The notes under the pieces are model-generated. The model searched no databases. It was not told the DNA's origin and worked only from the letters and a program-made list of their open reading frames with translations. Position numbers and translations under genes: made by a program. A DNA stretch of 64,000 nt from Solenopsis invicta (taxonomy: Eukaryota > Arthropoda > Insecta > Hymenoptera > Formicidae). Location: assembly GCF_016802725.1 (NCBI RefSeq), contig NC_052669.1, positions 11,183,770 through 11,247,769 of the forward strand, written 5' to 3'. Every line of letters starts with the position of its first letter. Within the stretch, counting starts at the first letter, position 1. Shown here one piece after another: positions 11,216-22,036 of the stretch.

Positions 11216-11470
11216 TTTGTTCGGTTTTTTACCCTGTTTTCAATGAAACAGTACTCTGATGAGTACTATTTGATTGAGAAAAAAATAAAAAAAAATCGGA
11301 TAAACTTGTGTAACAATCAATATTCATATTATACTCAATACTCACATAGTATTTATTAAAATTGCGAGGAATAATAATAAATCATTTTTTTAAATTGAAT
11401 TTATTTACCTTTAGCATATAAAGCTAAGAAGGGGATTTGGTTTACAATTGATACTTATATATTCATCCAT
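11216..11470. other. Intron, nothing recognisable
   Basis: AT-rich, with no coding or repeat signal that I can support. Confidence 0.5.
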
Positions 11471-12640
11471 CCATACATACCAATGCTAACTATACTTCTC
11501 TATATCTATTCTCTTACCTACCCCTTATACCTATGCCTGTGCTTATGCCTATAATTCCCTTTCTATCTTACATCTTAATTAAAATTTTTTTTTCACGTAT
11601 CCTCACATTCTTCTTTCTCCGTACCTCCATTTCTCGGTTTCTTCCTTCCTTCTTCTCAGTTCTTCCACTTCTCTTTTTTCTTTTCTCTGTTTTACTTTTT
11701 TTTAAACATCTTTAATATTCTTATTAGCCTTCTTTTCTCCCAACTTTTTAGATTACTCAATTTCTTTGTAATTTCTGCATCTATCTTTGCCGCCTTGTTC
11801 CATATAATTATTTCTATTTTCTTTTTCTTTTATTTCATCTTATTTAACTTTTTCTCCAGCTTATGTAAACTCAATCTCCAAAGGCAAGAGATACGGTTCC
11901 ACGCCTATTGTCTCCTATTTCTCCCATTTAAATACTTTGTCTTAGCTTCATTTTACTATATTCTTCTAAAATTCTTCTATTATCTCCTTTTTCTTTTTAT
12001 TTCCTTTTCAACAGTTCTTTAAAATTCCATCAGCCTCTTTTTCTTCAAATTCTTCCATATAGTTCGATTTCTCTTTCATTTCTGTCTACACCTTTATCGC
12101 CTTCTTGTCTTATACAGTTCTTATTTCCTTTTTCTTCTTTTCCGTTTTGTTCGTCTCCTTTCTCCATAAACCATTCTGCCAGATTTCTTGCATTATCTGT
12201 CACTTTATGTTTTCTATAGCTATTTCTCCTTATATCTCTATCACCTAATTCGCCAGTTCTTATATTAATATCTTTCCTTATTAACAAATTTTCTTTTTTT
12301 TTTTTCTTTACGCACCGTCACCCTTTTCATTTTCCTTACCATCCGTGTTTAATTCCGCTGTCTTCCTGTCTTACCGGCCCTCTCGAATTCTCTCGCCTTA
12401 TTGTCTGCCCTATTCTTGTTCCTTTCTCCTATATCTTTCAATATAACCGCAAATCCTTTCCTACCTTTGCCTCTAATTACCCGTCTTCTCTACCCTTCTA
12501 CCTCTATAGCTCATACCTCTTTACTTTCCTAATTCTTTTTAATATACAAAAACACTCATACTCAACCTTGCTCTATCTCCACACACACCCGCACGCTCTC
12601 ACACCGCTTAACCAAGTCTATAAGTCATCTTAATATATTT
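11470..12640. other. Strand-asymmetric pyrimidine tract, possible retroelement relic
   Basis: For about 1.1 kb the + strand is made almost entirely of C and T words such as ttctttctcc and cttccttccttcttctcag, so the minus strand is A/G-rich. Minus-strand frames rich in Arg, Lys, Glu and Gly (for example RNEREIELYGRI near 12050) recall the highly charged ORF1 of insect non-LTR elements. Stops and frameshifts are frequent and I cannot confirm a family. A decayed element or a simple-sequence expansion both remain possible. Confidence 0.4.
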
Positions 12641-12829
12641 ATATTACATATGTATCGCAATTGTGTTATTGTATAAAATTTATTTTTTTTTATTTTGAAA
12701 TACAATTTTTTGTTTGTCTTTTCAAAAAGCATTATTTTATCATTATGTTATTAGAATTGTCTCCCAGAAAGGGATAAATATGCTTATTCTAAATTCTTAA
12801 TTTGATTATTTACTAAAAGACTGCTACAA

Positions 12830-14820
12830 AATCCGAAGCACACGTTGTGTATTGTGCGTCAACAGCGAGAGAGTGACAGCCTAATTCGTTGCGCCGAGAT
12901 CTCTCTCGGTCCTTTTATCGAGAAAGCGTCACGCATTGATAATGTGATTAGTATCCGTGACGTTATAAAATACACAGCTCTTCCTCTTTTTTACAAAACA
13001 GTTTCTTAGTTTAATGGGGCCTAATCTTCTTGCTTTTGCTGATACAGATATAAGCTAATAAGAAGCAAGAAAGTCGTATCGAGACGGTTTCTTTTTAATT
13101 CGCTGGGGACGTGTATACATATGCATTTTGCTCGCTCGCATGTATTTCATTTTCATCTACAGGTCCTTCTTCCTGCGTATTTTCCTCCGTCTCCTCAGCT
13201 GGTACTTGGACGGCCTCATTCGCGCCTCATTCATTCGGAACATCATTTATCGGTCTTTCTTCGCTATTTCTGGTATCTTTAATTTCGAATAATTCGAATT
13301 TAAGATATTTAAATTTGATTGCGTCTTAACATCCTGAATGCCTTGCCCGCTTCCGCGTAACTGATTAATATACCGCTTTCACATCTTTTTATTTTCTAAT
13401 AGTGTAACTTCCCTAACTTTTTATGTACAATCCTGAATCGTATTTAATTTATTTTATTCACGTACATGTGCGCAGCAACTTTATCTTTGATTTGAAAATT
13501 TTTTGTTTTTTTATCACACTTTGTCAATCTTTCATCGAAATTTTACTTGGAAAGATTAAATCAAATTAACTTTGAAATTTTTGTCCAAAAAGAAAAAAAA
13601 CATTAGCTGGTGATTATTTCACCTTCGAGTTTAAAGTAAGTGCAATAGTAAAATAAGAACTGTTTTAATATTATTCTTCGTTAATTTGGTTCACCTTAAC
13701 TCTTGTTTGAACAAATATCTCGGATCATTGGTACTCAAGGTGATATGACACAATTCGTCTGTGAATAATTTCATTTGCTCTAACAAAATCTTCTTAAGAA
13801 ACAGAAAATTTCCCATTATTTGTTATCATTGTCATTAACATTCGCGAAATATCGAATCTCGATAAAATATTGCGGAATTTTTTTATCATGCTTGCTTCGG
13901 TAATATTATTCATTACATAGATCTCCAGTCATTTTGTACATGCATCTACACAAACTAGAAAATAGGTTTAAAAGGTCCTGTACAATCCATATGGATTCTC
14001 TGAAATGGCTCGTTTATAGGCTCCCAATAGTGGAACGGTACTGATTTAGGATTGTTTTGAAAACGATTATATTCTTTGGAATTTCAGACCGGTTTTCCGA
14101 TATCACTATTAATACCTTGCCACCACATGTAATTTCGATTTAAGTCTTTCATTTTCATCATCTCCACGTGTTCGGAATGCAGTTCCTTAAGAATCCTATT
14201 TCTTAAAACTTACAATGTTGGCTTCTCTTAATAAAATTCTGTTGCTTAATGCAAAATCGTGATTTTGTAGTTTCAATCTTTTTAAACATTTATTTTTCTT
14301 TAAATCTTTTTTCTGTTTTGCTTTTTCTTTTGTTTCTATCATTTTTGTGAAATTTATATTTTTAGTCGTTTCTATTCAAATTTTATTCAACTGCAAAATA
14401 TTTATAGTTTCTATCGTATAAATAAAGTTTTTTTTTTAATTGGTAATCGAGGAAAGCTGTCCGCGTTGCTATGATTTTTGGTTTTCCCATATTTAATCTC
14501 GAAATCGAACTCTTGAAGGAAAACGGCATAATATTGCATGCGTATCGCGCTCTATAGCGCAAAACTATTTTGCGTGTTGAGAATCTGAGTAATCGATTTC
14601 TTATCTATATAAAACGTATACCGCTTACTGTACAAAAATTATGTAACTTTTTAATTTCAAAAATGACGGAACACGCCTCCTTATATATTTTCTTTGAGTC
14701 TGCCTTGCATTACGCATTCCGTACTAATTGGATATATGTACATGTGACAACGCTGCTCTGTATGGGCTGGCATCAGTTGCTGAAACGACTAGCAGTTTCA
14801 GATTAAACGGTACTAATATT
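12830..14820 (-). pseudogene. Ty3/gypsy pol relic (RNase H and integrase)
   Basis: Reading the minus strand, 14650-14440 gives YSKRYTFYIDKKSITQILN, then a stop, then LQEFDFEIKYGKTKNHSNAD and SFPRLP. This is the RNase H end of Ty3/gypsy pol (family pattern: YTDHKPL...FDYEIEY...NADALSRLP). Further 3', 14200-13900 reads LNRNYMWWQGINSDIGKPV and FQRIHMDCTGPFKPIF, the integrase core (WWPGID, RIHIDFAGP). The acidic frame at 13280-13150 may be the pol tail and 12830-13060 an LTR remnant. Multiple stops and frameshifts make it nonfunctional. The outer limits are approximate. Confidence 0.75.
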
Positions 14821-15049
14821 TAATTAGTACGAAATGTTTGTTTGGCATGTTGAAAAGCGTGCTCACAATCTGACGTCTAACTAAATTGAATGTTTATTTT
14901 TAGTAATTCGTTTAGTAGGCTTAGTATATCACTAAGATTTTCTATAAAACGATTATAGTAATTGATCAATTTTATGAAGACTTGAATTTTTGATATATTC
15001 GCAAACCTTATAACTTTCACTACTTTTACTTTCTACTGTTTTTTCTTAA

Positions 15050-15310
15050 TATCGTAATTTTTAATTATACAAAGTGTAAAATTCTGGACCTTTGAATATC
15101 GTAAAACCAAGCAATTCTGAAAAAAATGTTTTAACAAAAGTTTTAGGGTTTAAAAAATCTATTTATTTATGATATTAATGATCTTGGGTGGCGTCGTCAA
15201 GATCAGGTCAAAGTCACACAATTTTTTTTTTTATATGACTATTTCTGATTCCAGAATCTAATAGCTGATGTCAAGAGCTTCTCGAAACAATATATTAAAG
15301 TTATTTTTTA
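15050..15310. repeat. Dispersed repeat, inverted relative to 20120-20385
   Basis: The words ctgaaaaaaatgtttt, gatcttgggtggcgtcg and caagatcaggtcaaagtc align in order with the reverse complement of 20120-20385 (gatggcatcgccaagatcaa...). The two copies bracket 5 kb in opposite orientation. It is probably a transposon terminus. Noncoding. Confidence 0.65.
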
Positions 15311-15793
15311 TTAAGTACTTTCCTTTTATTAAATCATGAGGGTTAAAAATTACAGAACCGCTGCATTACCCAAAGTATATCGCGTAAATATGTTTGATCG
15401 AATTTTCTTTTCTAATGCGTGTGTATGCGTACTTGCGTACACTGACGCACCTCTTTTTTTATGTGCATTTACTTTCTCCATTTATACTCTCAGCGATTTC
15501 CACCTGAGATTTCAATAGATTTTCAATTTATTGCATAGAACCCCCTGGGCGTGCAGCGAACATTACAATGTTCTGCTTTGAAAGAACGACATTATAGTAA
15601 ATGCTCAAATTGGTATCCCTTTACAGTTTGGTAATATGATTATGGAGATTTAAAACTGCATTTCTGCAAAATCCTTTAGGTATATATTATTCTAATTTCA
15701 ACTGTCTGTTAACTAATTTCATCATTGATGTAAATAAAAAATTTCGAGGTTTTACAATATAAACAATAATAAGTTATATCGGACTGATAAAAT

Positions 15794-16055
15794 TAAAACA
15801 CAAGAATAGAAGGGTTACGTCAATCGCAGTAGTTCTTGGTGCCGAATAATAATTTTTAATTTTTTTTTTCCTCGGAGAGAGGAGATATTATATGTGCTTC
15901 GTATTGTACCAATATTACTGTTCCAGTTTCATGATTGTGTTTCAAGTCCGATGAATATACGGCGCGCAGTTTGAGTTGTAAATTGTAAATGAAAAATTAT
16001 TATTCGGCACCTAGAATCACCGCGACTGACATAGGCCTTCTATTCTCGTGTTTTA
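15794..16055. mobile_element. TIR element, about 260 bp
   Basis: The left end taaaacacaagaatagaagg, continuing to ttcttggtgccgaataat, is mirrored by attattcggcacctagaat...cttctattctcgtgtttta. Homology to the copy at 6717-7075 extends past this TIR, so it may be the end of a larger transposon whose transposase relic follows at 16080. Noncoding. Confidence 0.6.
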
Positions 16056-16079
16056 AAATATAAATTTTATCTATTAAAT

Positions 16080-16830
16080 ATCTTATCAAAAAATAATTGA
16101 GTAGATTTAAATCGGGTGACCTTGCTGACCATTCAATGTAATCCTTTCTTCCTATCCACTTATTCGGAAAACTTTATTCAAATATTGACATACTATACTT
16201 GTAAATCATAGTGAAGTGGCGTCCAATCTTGCTGGTACCAAATCTCATTGAAGTTCTAACGATATTTTGTATTGCTGCTACTATTTCATTTCGAAGCATA
16301 GCAAAATAGTTTTCCGTTGTAAAATTCAATGAAGATAGGCTCAATAATCGCGTTATTTAAAATCCCATTGATTTTTTACGGATTCTGAGCATGTGCCTCG
16401 CGCATTCAATTAGAATTTTCATTGTTCCAATATCTGTTATTATATCAATTTACATTCCTAGTTAGCTAAAAAGTAATTTTATCTGGAAAAACTATGTTAA
16501 CTACAAATAGAGGATTTCTATCGATATTTATTACCATTTTTTCACAAAATTCCATACGACGATCAAAATTATCTTCACATAGTTTCTGTACCAAACAGAT
16601 TTTAAATAAAAGGACTTTCTCCTTTTTTTAGAATGTTAAGATTGACATAGGAACGATGTTATGCTGCTGTGCAACTTTGCGAATTGAATTATACGAATTT
16701 TCAACAAGGGACTGCAAAACATTTAATTTTTTATCAGGATTTGTCGCTGTTGCAGATTTATCTTGTCTAACTCGATTTTTAATAAAATCTATTTCTTCAA
16801 AACGTATAGTATGAATCACAGTTAATTTAG
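16080..16830 (-). pseudogene. Decayed DDE transposase (insect IS630/Tc1-like type)
   Basis: Minus-strand frames in order: LQSLVENSYNSIRKVAQQHN (HTH, 16710-16650), then VQKLCEDNFDRRMEFCEKM, then IWYQQDWTPLHYDLQV with a stop, then WIGRKDYIEWSARSPDLNLL near 16150-16090. This reproduces the order of the common insect transposase with patterns QQDGAPPHY and WIGRRGPIEWPPRSPDLTPL. The second catalytic Asp context (QQD) and the SPDL motif are visible. The frame is broken by several stops. A mariner foldback inserted at its 5' side (16836). Confidence 0.8.
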
Positions 16831-16835
16831 ATATA

Positions 16836-17416
16836 CATGGTTTGTCCGAAAAGTGAGATTGGCCGTCGCGCGACGCTCCAGTCGCCAGCAACGCGTTCCC
16901 TACAGATGAGACTTGTGATGGGGGGGTCTAAACTAAGCAACGCACCAGGCGGCAGCCGCATCCGCGATCTGACGTAGTGAGGATCACGCGTGGCGCAAAA
17001 GCTGTTTTTGAATCTTTGTCACGTCAGAAAAATGGAGCGTTTGCTGGAGCAGCGATACGGGATTAAATTTTGCTTTTACCTAGGCAAAACTGCTTCCAAT
17101 TGCCTTGGTTAATGTGGCTTACAAAGACGATGCCCTGTCAAGAGCTCAAGTTTTTCGGTGGTTCCATGAGTTTAAGAACGGACGGCGGACTGTTGAAGAT
17201 ATGGAGCGATCTGGATGCTCTTCAACGAGTAGTTTGGATGAAAATGTGCCTGTACTTAGCAACATTTTCATCCAAACCACTCGTTGAAGGGCGTCCAGAT
17301 CGCTCCATGTCTTCAACGGTCTCCCGTCGGTTCTTGAATTATTGAACCACCAAAAAACTGCTGGCGACTGGAGCGTTGCGCGACGGCCAGTCTCATTATT
17401 TTACGAACAAACCATG
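16836..17416. mobile_element. Second mariner-derived foldback element (581 bp)
   Basis: It is flanked by TA (16834-16835, 17417-17418). The ends CATGGTTTGTCCGAAAAGTG and the complement of cattattttacgaacaaaccatg are inverted. The left arm keeps the mariner HTH part: IKFCFYLGKTASN, then LVNVAYKDDALSRAQVFRWF and EFKNGRRTVEDMERSGCSST. The right arm is shorter than in the 8415-9253 copy because the segment between the HTH and the outer TIR is missing. No catalytic domain. Confidence 0.85.
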
Positions 17417-17418
17417 TA

Positions 17419-17586
17419 CAGTCGTGAGTTAAAAGGTTGCAACACATTTTCTTCAATTGTTTTTAGAATCTAGACTTGCTCATCGAACGGCGAACGTCAT
17501 TGGTCTTACCTGTGGATCCAACCAATTAAGCATTGAACCATCTAACCATCGAAGAAAATGTGTTTCAACCTTTTTGCTTACGACTG
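17419..17586. mobile_element. 168-bp MITE abutting the mariner foldback
   Basis: The left end is CAGTCGTGAGTTAAAAGGTT and the right end the complement of aacctttttgcttacgactg. The inverted similarity continues to acacattttcttc. TA flanks both sides, and the left TA (17417-17418) also serves as the right TA of the preceding element, so the two elements sit back to back. Confidence 0.8.
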
Positions 17587-17599
17587 TACATTATTTTCA

Positions 17600-17958
17600 T
17601 TTCTATTTGGTTGAAGAGTTCTATCACTTGTACATAAGATCTTTGACGATCATTTCATCTTTGCATCATCAAAAAGGATATTCGTTCTCTTAGTAAACAT
17701 TATTAGTTTAAACTCCAGTTGTAAGTTTCAGGAAGACTTGTAGCAGTCGAATAAGTTTAACAAAAGAGATCTTTAGCTTATGTAGTTTCAGCTTAGTTTG
17801 AGCCACATCTAATATTACCTTACTAGTTAAATAACAATTGTGATTAGTTGTTATCAGGAAGAAATGGGTGATCATCCCTCCCATCTCATCAATCATTTAT
17901 ACGCATGATCACATGCTAATGGCAGAGGTCCTAAATTTTAACTAATGAAATTGCAAAG
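17600..17958. other. Intron, nothing recognisable
   Basis: Unremarkable sequence with no coding signal. Confidence 0.5.
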
Positions 17959-18429
17959 TACACTGCCCAGCAAAAAAAGTGGTACACTAAAAATTTAGGA
18001 AAAATTTACCAAACTTTAAACTCTTGTAAAACAGGAAATATTTATGATACAGGCATGTTTTAAAAACGAAATTAAAGATTGAAGCCTGTGCCCTGAGAAA
18101 CTTTTAATACCGATTAAGTGGCATGATTAATTTGCTAATGGCCGATGACATAACGAAAACTTGCAAAACCGAAAAGTAAAACGTGAAGTTTCTAGAATTT
18201 TGTGGAGTGAAGTAGTTGACGTAACTCAATAAGGTAAAAAACGTATAAAAGTTTGAAATTTTTTTTTCAAAATGCGTTTTTGCGTAACTCGATACGATAA
18301 TTTTTTGGGAAGTTATGCTAATTTGTAGAAAAATTGATTTTTACGAGATAATAATGAATTATGAATTGCAATGCCACCGTTATCAATGCGAATCACAAGT
18401 CTGTTTAAGACATGTTGGTTTGAAAACAT

Positions 18430-18431
18430 CC

Positions 18432-18462
<31 letters not shown>

Positions 18463-18683
18463 TGTGTGTGCGCGTGCGTGCGTGCGTGCGTGCGCGCGCG
18501 CGCGCGCATGTGTGTTAATGTGTTTGTGTGTGTATGTGCATACCACAAGGACCCCGTGGTTCAACTTTACAGTATTTAAAGCTTCAAACTCTTCTTGTGC
18601 AGTGCGTGTGTGTGTGCGCGCGCGCGCATGTGTGTTTGTGTGTTCGCGCGCGTGCTCGCGTGCGTGCGTGTGCATGTATGTGT

Positions 18684-18716
<33 letters not shown>

Positions 18717-18833
18717 CACATCGCAAGGAGGGTTTGGAGTCTTTAAATACTGTGCAGTTGACAAACCGCAGGAACCTTATCCTTTTGGTATGCAAATACA
18801 CACACACACACACACACATTCACACGTATACGG

Positions 18834-18865
<32 letters not shown>

Positions 18866-18870
18866 GCACA
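18430..18870. repeat. GT/CA/GC dinucleotide runs
   Basis: The runs are (TG)n at 18431-18480, (GC)n near 18490-18506, GT-rich at 18604-18685, (CA)n at 18688-18720 and (CA)n at 18798-18862. GT on one side and CA on the other make the segment self-complementary and able to form a hairpin or Z-DNA. Confidence 0.9.
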
Positions 18871-19274
18871 TATGTTTTCTGTTTTGGATAGAATTGTAGT
18901 GATTTGCATTGATAACGGCGGCATTGCAATTCATAATTCATTATTATCTTGTAAAAATCAATTTTTCTACAGATTGGCATAACTTCCCGAAAAATTATCT
19001 TATCGAGTTCCGCAAAAGCGCATTTTAAAGCAAAAATTTCAAACTTTTACGTGTTTTTTATTGAGTAACGTCAACTGCTTCACTCTACACAACTCTAGAA
19101 ATTTCACGTTTTACTTTTCAATTTTGCAAGTTTTTGTTATGTCATTGGCCATTAGCAAATTAATCATGCTACTTAATCGGCATTAAAAGTTTCTCAAAGT
19201 ACAGGCTTCAAGCTTTAATTTTATTTTTCATTTATACACAGGGAAACATCCCTGTATCATAAATATTTCCTATT

Positions 19275-20030
19275 GTAAAAATATTAAAGATTTAAGTTTC
19301 TTCAGTTATTAAATATTGAGTTAGCTTGGTTCATGCCGAGTGTTTGTCATGGTTTGTGAAAATATCACGACACCGTGTGATATTCGACGATCTCTAGCAC
19401 GGAAATATGTGCCATCGAGGTGGATCGATACTATTGGTCAATCCCCACGTATGTTCTTTGCTGGGCGCGAGACAGTTGCCGAGCGCTCTGCAAGGATCAT
19501 TGCGAAAAGGGAGCTTGAGGATCCGTGCGATTGAGACGTTCGCTCCGGTACATCGTACGTACGATACAAGCTGCCGTGTCTCCGCGTAATTAGTTACGTG
19601 TGATTAACGATTTGTCGTATTGACCTTAGATTACTTGTGCGATTGAGTGCAACGCATATCGCGACTAGTTGCGAGGAACGTTGAACTTTCGAGACGGTAC
19701 GCATTCCACGATTCGTCGCGTAGAGCGGGTGCGCCGTATAGGCATTGCGTAGGGAAGTGCTTCTGAGTTTACGCATCTTGGCTGAAAGGGTTACGGATTT
19801 GTGTAAGTCATCGTGCCCCGAAGCTCGAGCATTGAACATTAATTGTACGGTTATTTGGATTAAAGAAACTCTGTTGCTGTGACTTAAGTGCGTAGTTATT
19901 GTGTGATCATGCGCTGCCGGCGTGCTCCCTTCCAACTTGGTCCGCGATACGCTTATACAGTCCACAAAATTTAAATAGTAATATTTCAAGACGGGAAAAT
20001 AATATCGTGTTGTACGGATTGATAATTTAT
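19275..20030. mobile_element. About 750-bp GC-richer insertion in the foldback arm
   Basis: The right arm reads atttcctatt, is interrupted, and resumes with attttacaagcgtttaaag. The left arm has the two parts joined (cttgtaaaacaggaaat), which defines the insertion. The inserted DNA is distinctly GC-richer than its surroundings and rich in CG dinucleotides (for example cgtacgtacgat near 19555). TATT at both junctions could be a 4-bp duplication. It may be a solo LTR. No protein domain is visible. Confidence 0.6.
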
Positions 20031-20119
20031 TGAAGGTCCCGTATTATTTTACAAGCGTTTAAAGTTTGATCAATTTTTCTTAAATTTTTAGTGTATTGCT
20101 TTTTTTGCTGGGCAATGTA

Positions 20120-20385
20120 TTTTATGAAAATAAACTTTACTATAGTGTTTTGAAAAGTTCTTAACATCAGCTATTAAATTCTAAAATTAGTAATAGGGTG
20201 TTTTCTTAAAAAAAAAAAGAGTGACCTTGCTTTGATCTTGGCGATGCCATCCAAAGTCAAACTGATATCATTAACAAATAGATCTTTTAAACCTTGCAAC
20301 CTTTATTTGAAACATTTTTTTCAGACGTAATAGATTTTTAAAATATTCAAGGGAACCAGAACTTTTTATACAATCTGTACATCCT
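20120..20385. repeat. Dispersed repeat, partner of 15050-15310
   Basis: This is the reverse-complement homolog of 15050-15310. It includes a run of A and the word ttgatcttggcgatgccatcc. Noncoding. Confidence 0.65.
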
Positions 20386-20449
20386 TGATATCTGTTTTTT
20401 TGAAAACGAATTTTTCTGTACCTACATTAATACACACATTATTTGGATA

Positions 20450-21590
20450 AACGGCTTAAAACTAGTTTTGTATGTTGTCATGTACTCCGCGGGCATGTGG
20501 AGTACGCCTCGTTGCGAAGCGGCGCAATCAAAGAAAAGACGGGAAAGAAAGAATTTACCAAATTATTTGGGGGGGGGGAGGGGCAGACGCGTTCATAAGT
20601 CACGTCAACTGATCCGACACCAATGTACGCGAAACGCAATTACACGATAGATTATTCTCGAGGAAGGAAATAGATGGGCTAGAAATTCAACAGAAGGTGT
20701 AACAGTAACAAACAAAGATATATTCTTTGAACGAAATGAGATAAAAATTAAGAAAGCAGCCACGAAATGCACAAGAGGGATAACGGCTTTCCGATGCCGA
20801 CATCCAACAAAATCGGCATACGACTTAACTTGTCCGTATTACCGTAAATTCGCTCGGGCAAAGAACCACTGGTGTAGACTACTTCAGCGCGCAATCAATC
20901 GCCTTTACTCTTTGTTAAGTGTAGGTTTGTACATGCGTAGGAGCAATAGAAGATCAAAGTTGAAGAGAGAACGTGAATTTATACGAACTTGACTTGGATA
21001 CATACAGTTAGCAGGTTTTACAAAACTTGAGTAAGAGTGCGCAGGAGTACGCCTAGATGGTTTATCTTTGTTGTTTACCGAATGTTAAACAAGGATAGAA
21101 TGATGTCTGGGTGTATTTAGACGTTCATTCGCAATCCTGCAGAACGTGAGAACGTAGGGCGGGAAGAGAGCGCGCAGCGTTGGCTGCGCACAAGTTACCA
21201 TGTAAGCGTGTTTGATTCTGTCCATGGAAAAATTCCAAACTGAGAAGTCGCTATCTTTCTACAGACTTTACTACTACAGTCCATGATTAATGTAACGACT
21301 AGAGCTTATTGGTCATTGCGTTAATCTTGAATTGTAAGTATGTAGAAAGATAGCGACTTCTCAGGTTAGAAAATTTCCCCATGGTCAGAATCAAGCACGC
21401 TGAGTGTACAACTACGCCTAAAATAAAAATCACTAAACGCAATGTCTCTCATGGCGCGACTATTCAAAACACGAAGAAAAATGAATTGTCCTTATTCTTA
21501 TCACACTTCCACCTTTTTAATGTTGTATGATATTGCGCGATTAATCATAGAGGAATAATTATCGTGTCATATGTGTACACGGAATAACCC
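20450..21590. other. Probable 3' region or LTR of the copia relic, with a MITE
   Basis: This stretch lies directly 3' (minus strand) of the copia RNase H relic. It is GC-richer than the flanks, has a G-run at 20570-20580, and has no coding signal. It may be the LTR and untranslated region. I could not find LTR ends. Confidence 0.4.
21206..21400. mobile_element. 195-bp TIR element
   Basis: The left side gcgtgtttgattctgtcc then gagaagtcgctatctttcta is mirrored by tagaaagatagcgacttctc and gaatcaagcacgc. The inverted repeat covers about 65 bp on each side. No target duplication is clear. Confidence 0.75.
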
Positions 21591-21800
21591 TATCTCAGAT
21601 ATTACATTTTCAAACTTTTCCTTTGGTAATGCTTTTATAAACAGGTGCTATTTAATGCACACACGTAAGTTACAATTTTGCGATTCTGATATTCCTCTCT
21701 GAATGAAATAAAACTTTATTTCTATATGTTTTGCTCGGCAGTGAAATTTAGGATTTTGAACTATTATAGTTTGATAGCAGCTTGATTATCTATACAGGCT
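21590..21800 (-). pseudogene. Ty1/copia RNase H relic
   Basis: The minus strand reads DNQAAIKL, then KFHCRAKHIE-like residues split over frames, then LFIKALPKEKFENVISEIGL. This is the 3' end of copia pol, whose family pattern is DNQSAIKLA...RTKHID...DIFTKALP...F. The first catalytic region and everything 5' of it is missing, because a palindromic element begins at 21795. Stops and frameshifts show it is dead. Confidence 0.7.
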
Positions 21801-22035
21801 GTCCAAAATATTTGTTCATTCTCTCGTGGGTTGATAGAGCAACTCATACTGAGAAGAAAAGTCCTTTACCATTTTTCATTATTCGCAGTTGTTACCAAAA
21901 TAAAAATTAATAAACTCGGCAAATGAGCACTTACTTTCCCTACCCACCGCACACGAGGACCGCCTGTTAGTCGCCAAACCATAGGCAGCCTCGACAGGCG
22001 GCGCGGTAAAAAGGGAGAAGCGGCAATGGCTGTTT
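21795..22035. mobile_element. Half-copy of the CAGGNTGTCC palindromic family
   Basis: It starts after TA with CAGGCTGTCCAAAATATTTG and shares tcgtgggttgatagagcaac, gagaagaaaagtcctttacc and the ggcagcc...gacaggcggcgcggt block with 60099-60560. Only one arm and the centre are present before the sequence switches to another palindrome at 22037. Confidence 0.7.
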
Positions 22036-22036
22036 T

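Larger units (their letters stand above)
17961..20117. mobile_element. 2.2-kb foldback element with dinucleotide core
   Basis: TA flanks both ends. The left end CACTGCCCAGCAAAAAAAGT is mirrored by gctttttttgctgggcaatg. The arms pair from the ends to about 18420 on the left and 18880 on the right, including the inverted words gccattagcaaattaatcatgc. The right arm is split by an insertion at about 19275-20030. The core (18430-18870) is made of (GT)n, (GC)n and (CA)n runs. The long frames across the core (up to 203 codons) are only translated dinucleotide repeats and are not genes. Confidence 0.8.

Noticed and set aside
11533..12022. Phe/Leu-rich plus-strand frames that look like membrane proteins
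   Set aside because: They are translations of a pyrimidine-rich tract, whose TTT, CTT and TCT codons give Phe, Leu and Ser.
13111..13329. A plus-strand frame near 13.1 kb as a further Liprin-alpha exon
   Set aside because: The minus strand gives a more natural acidic frame adjoining the gypsy integrase relic, and no liprin-like residues are seen on the plus strand.
18315..18982. Long overlapping frames on both strands (up to 203 codons, Cys/Val/Arg/His/Thr-rich)
   Set aside because: They are translations of (TG)n and (CA)n dinucleotide runs in the core of a foldback element.
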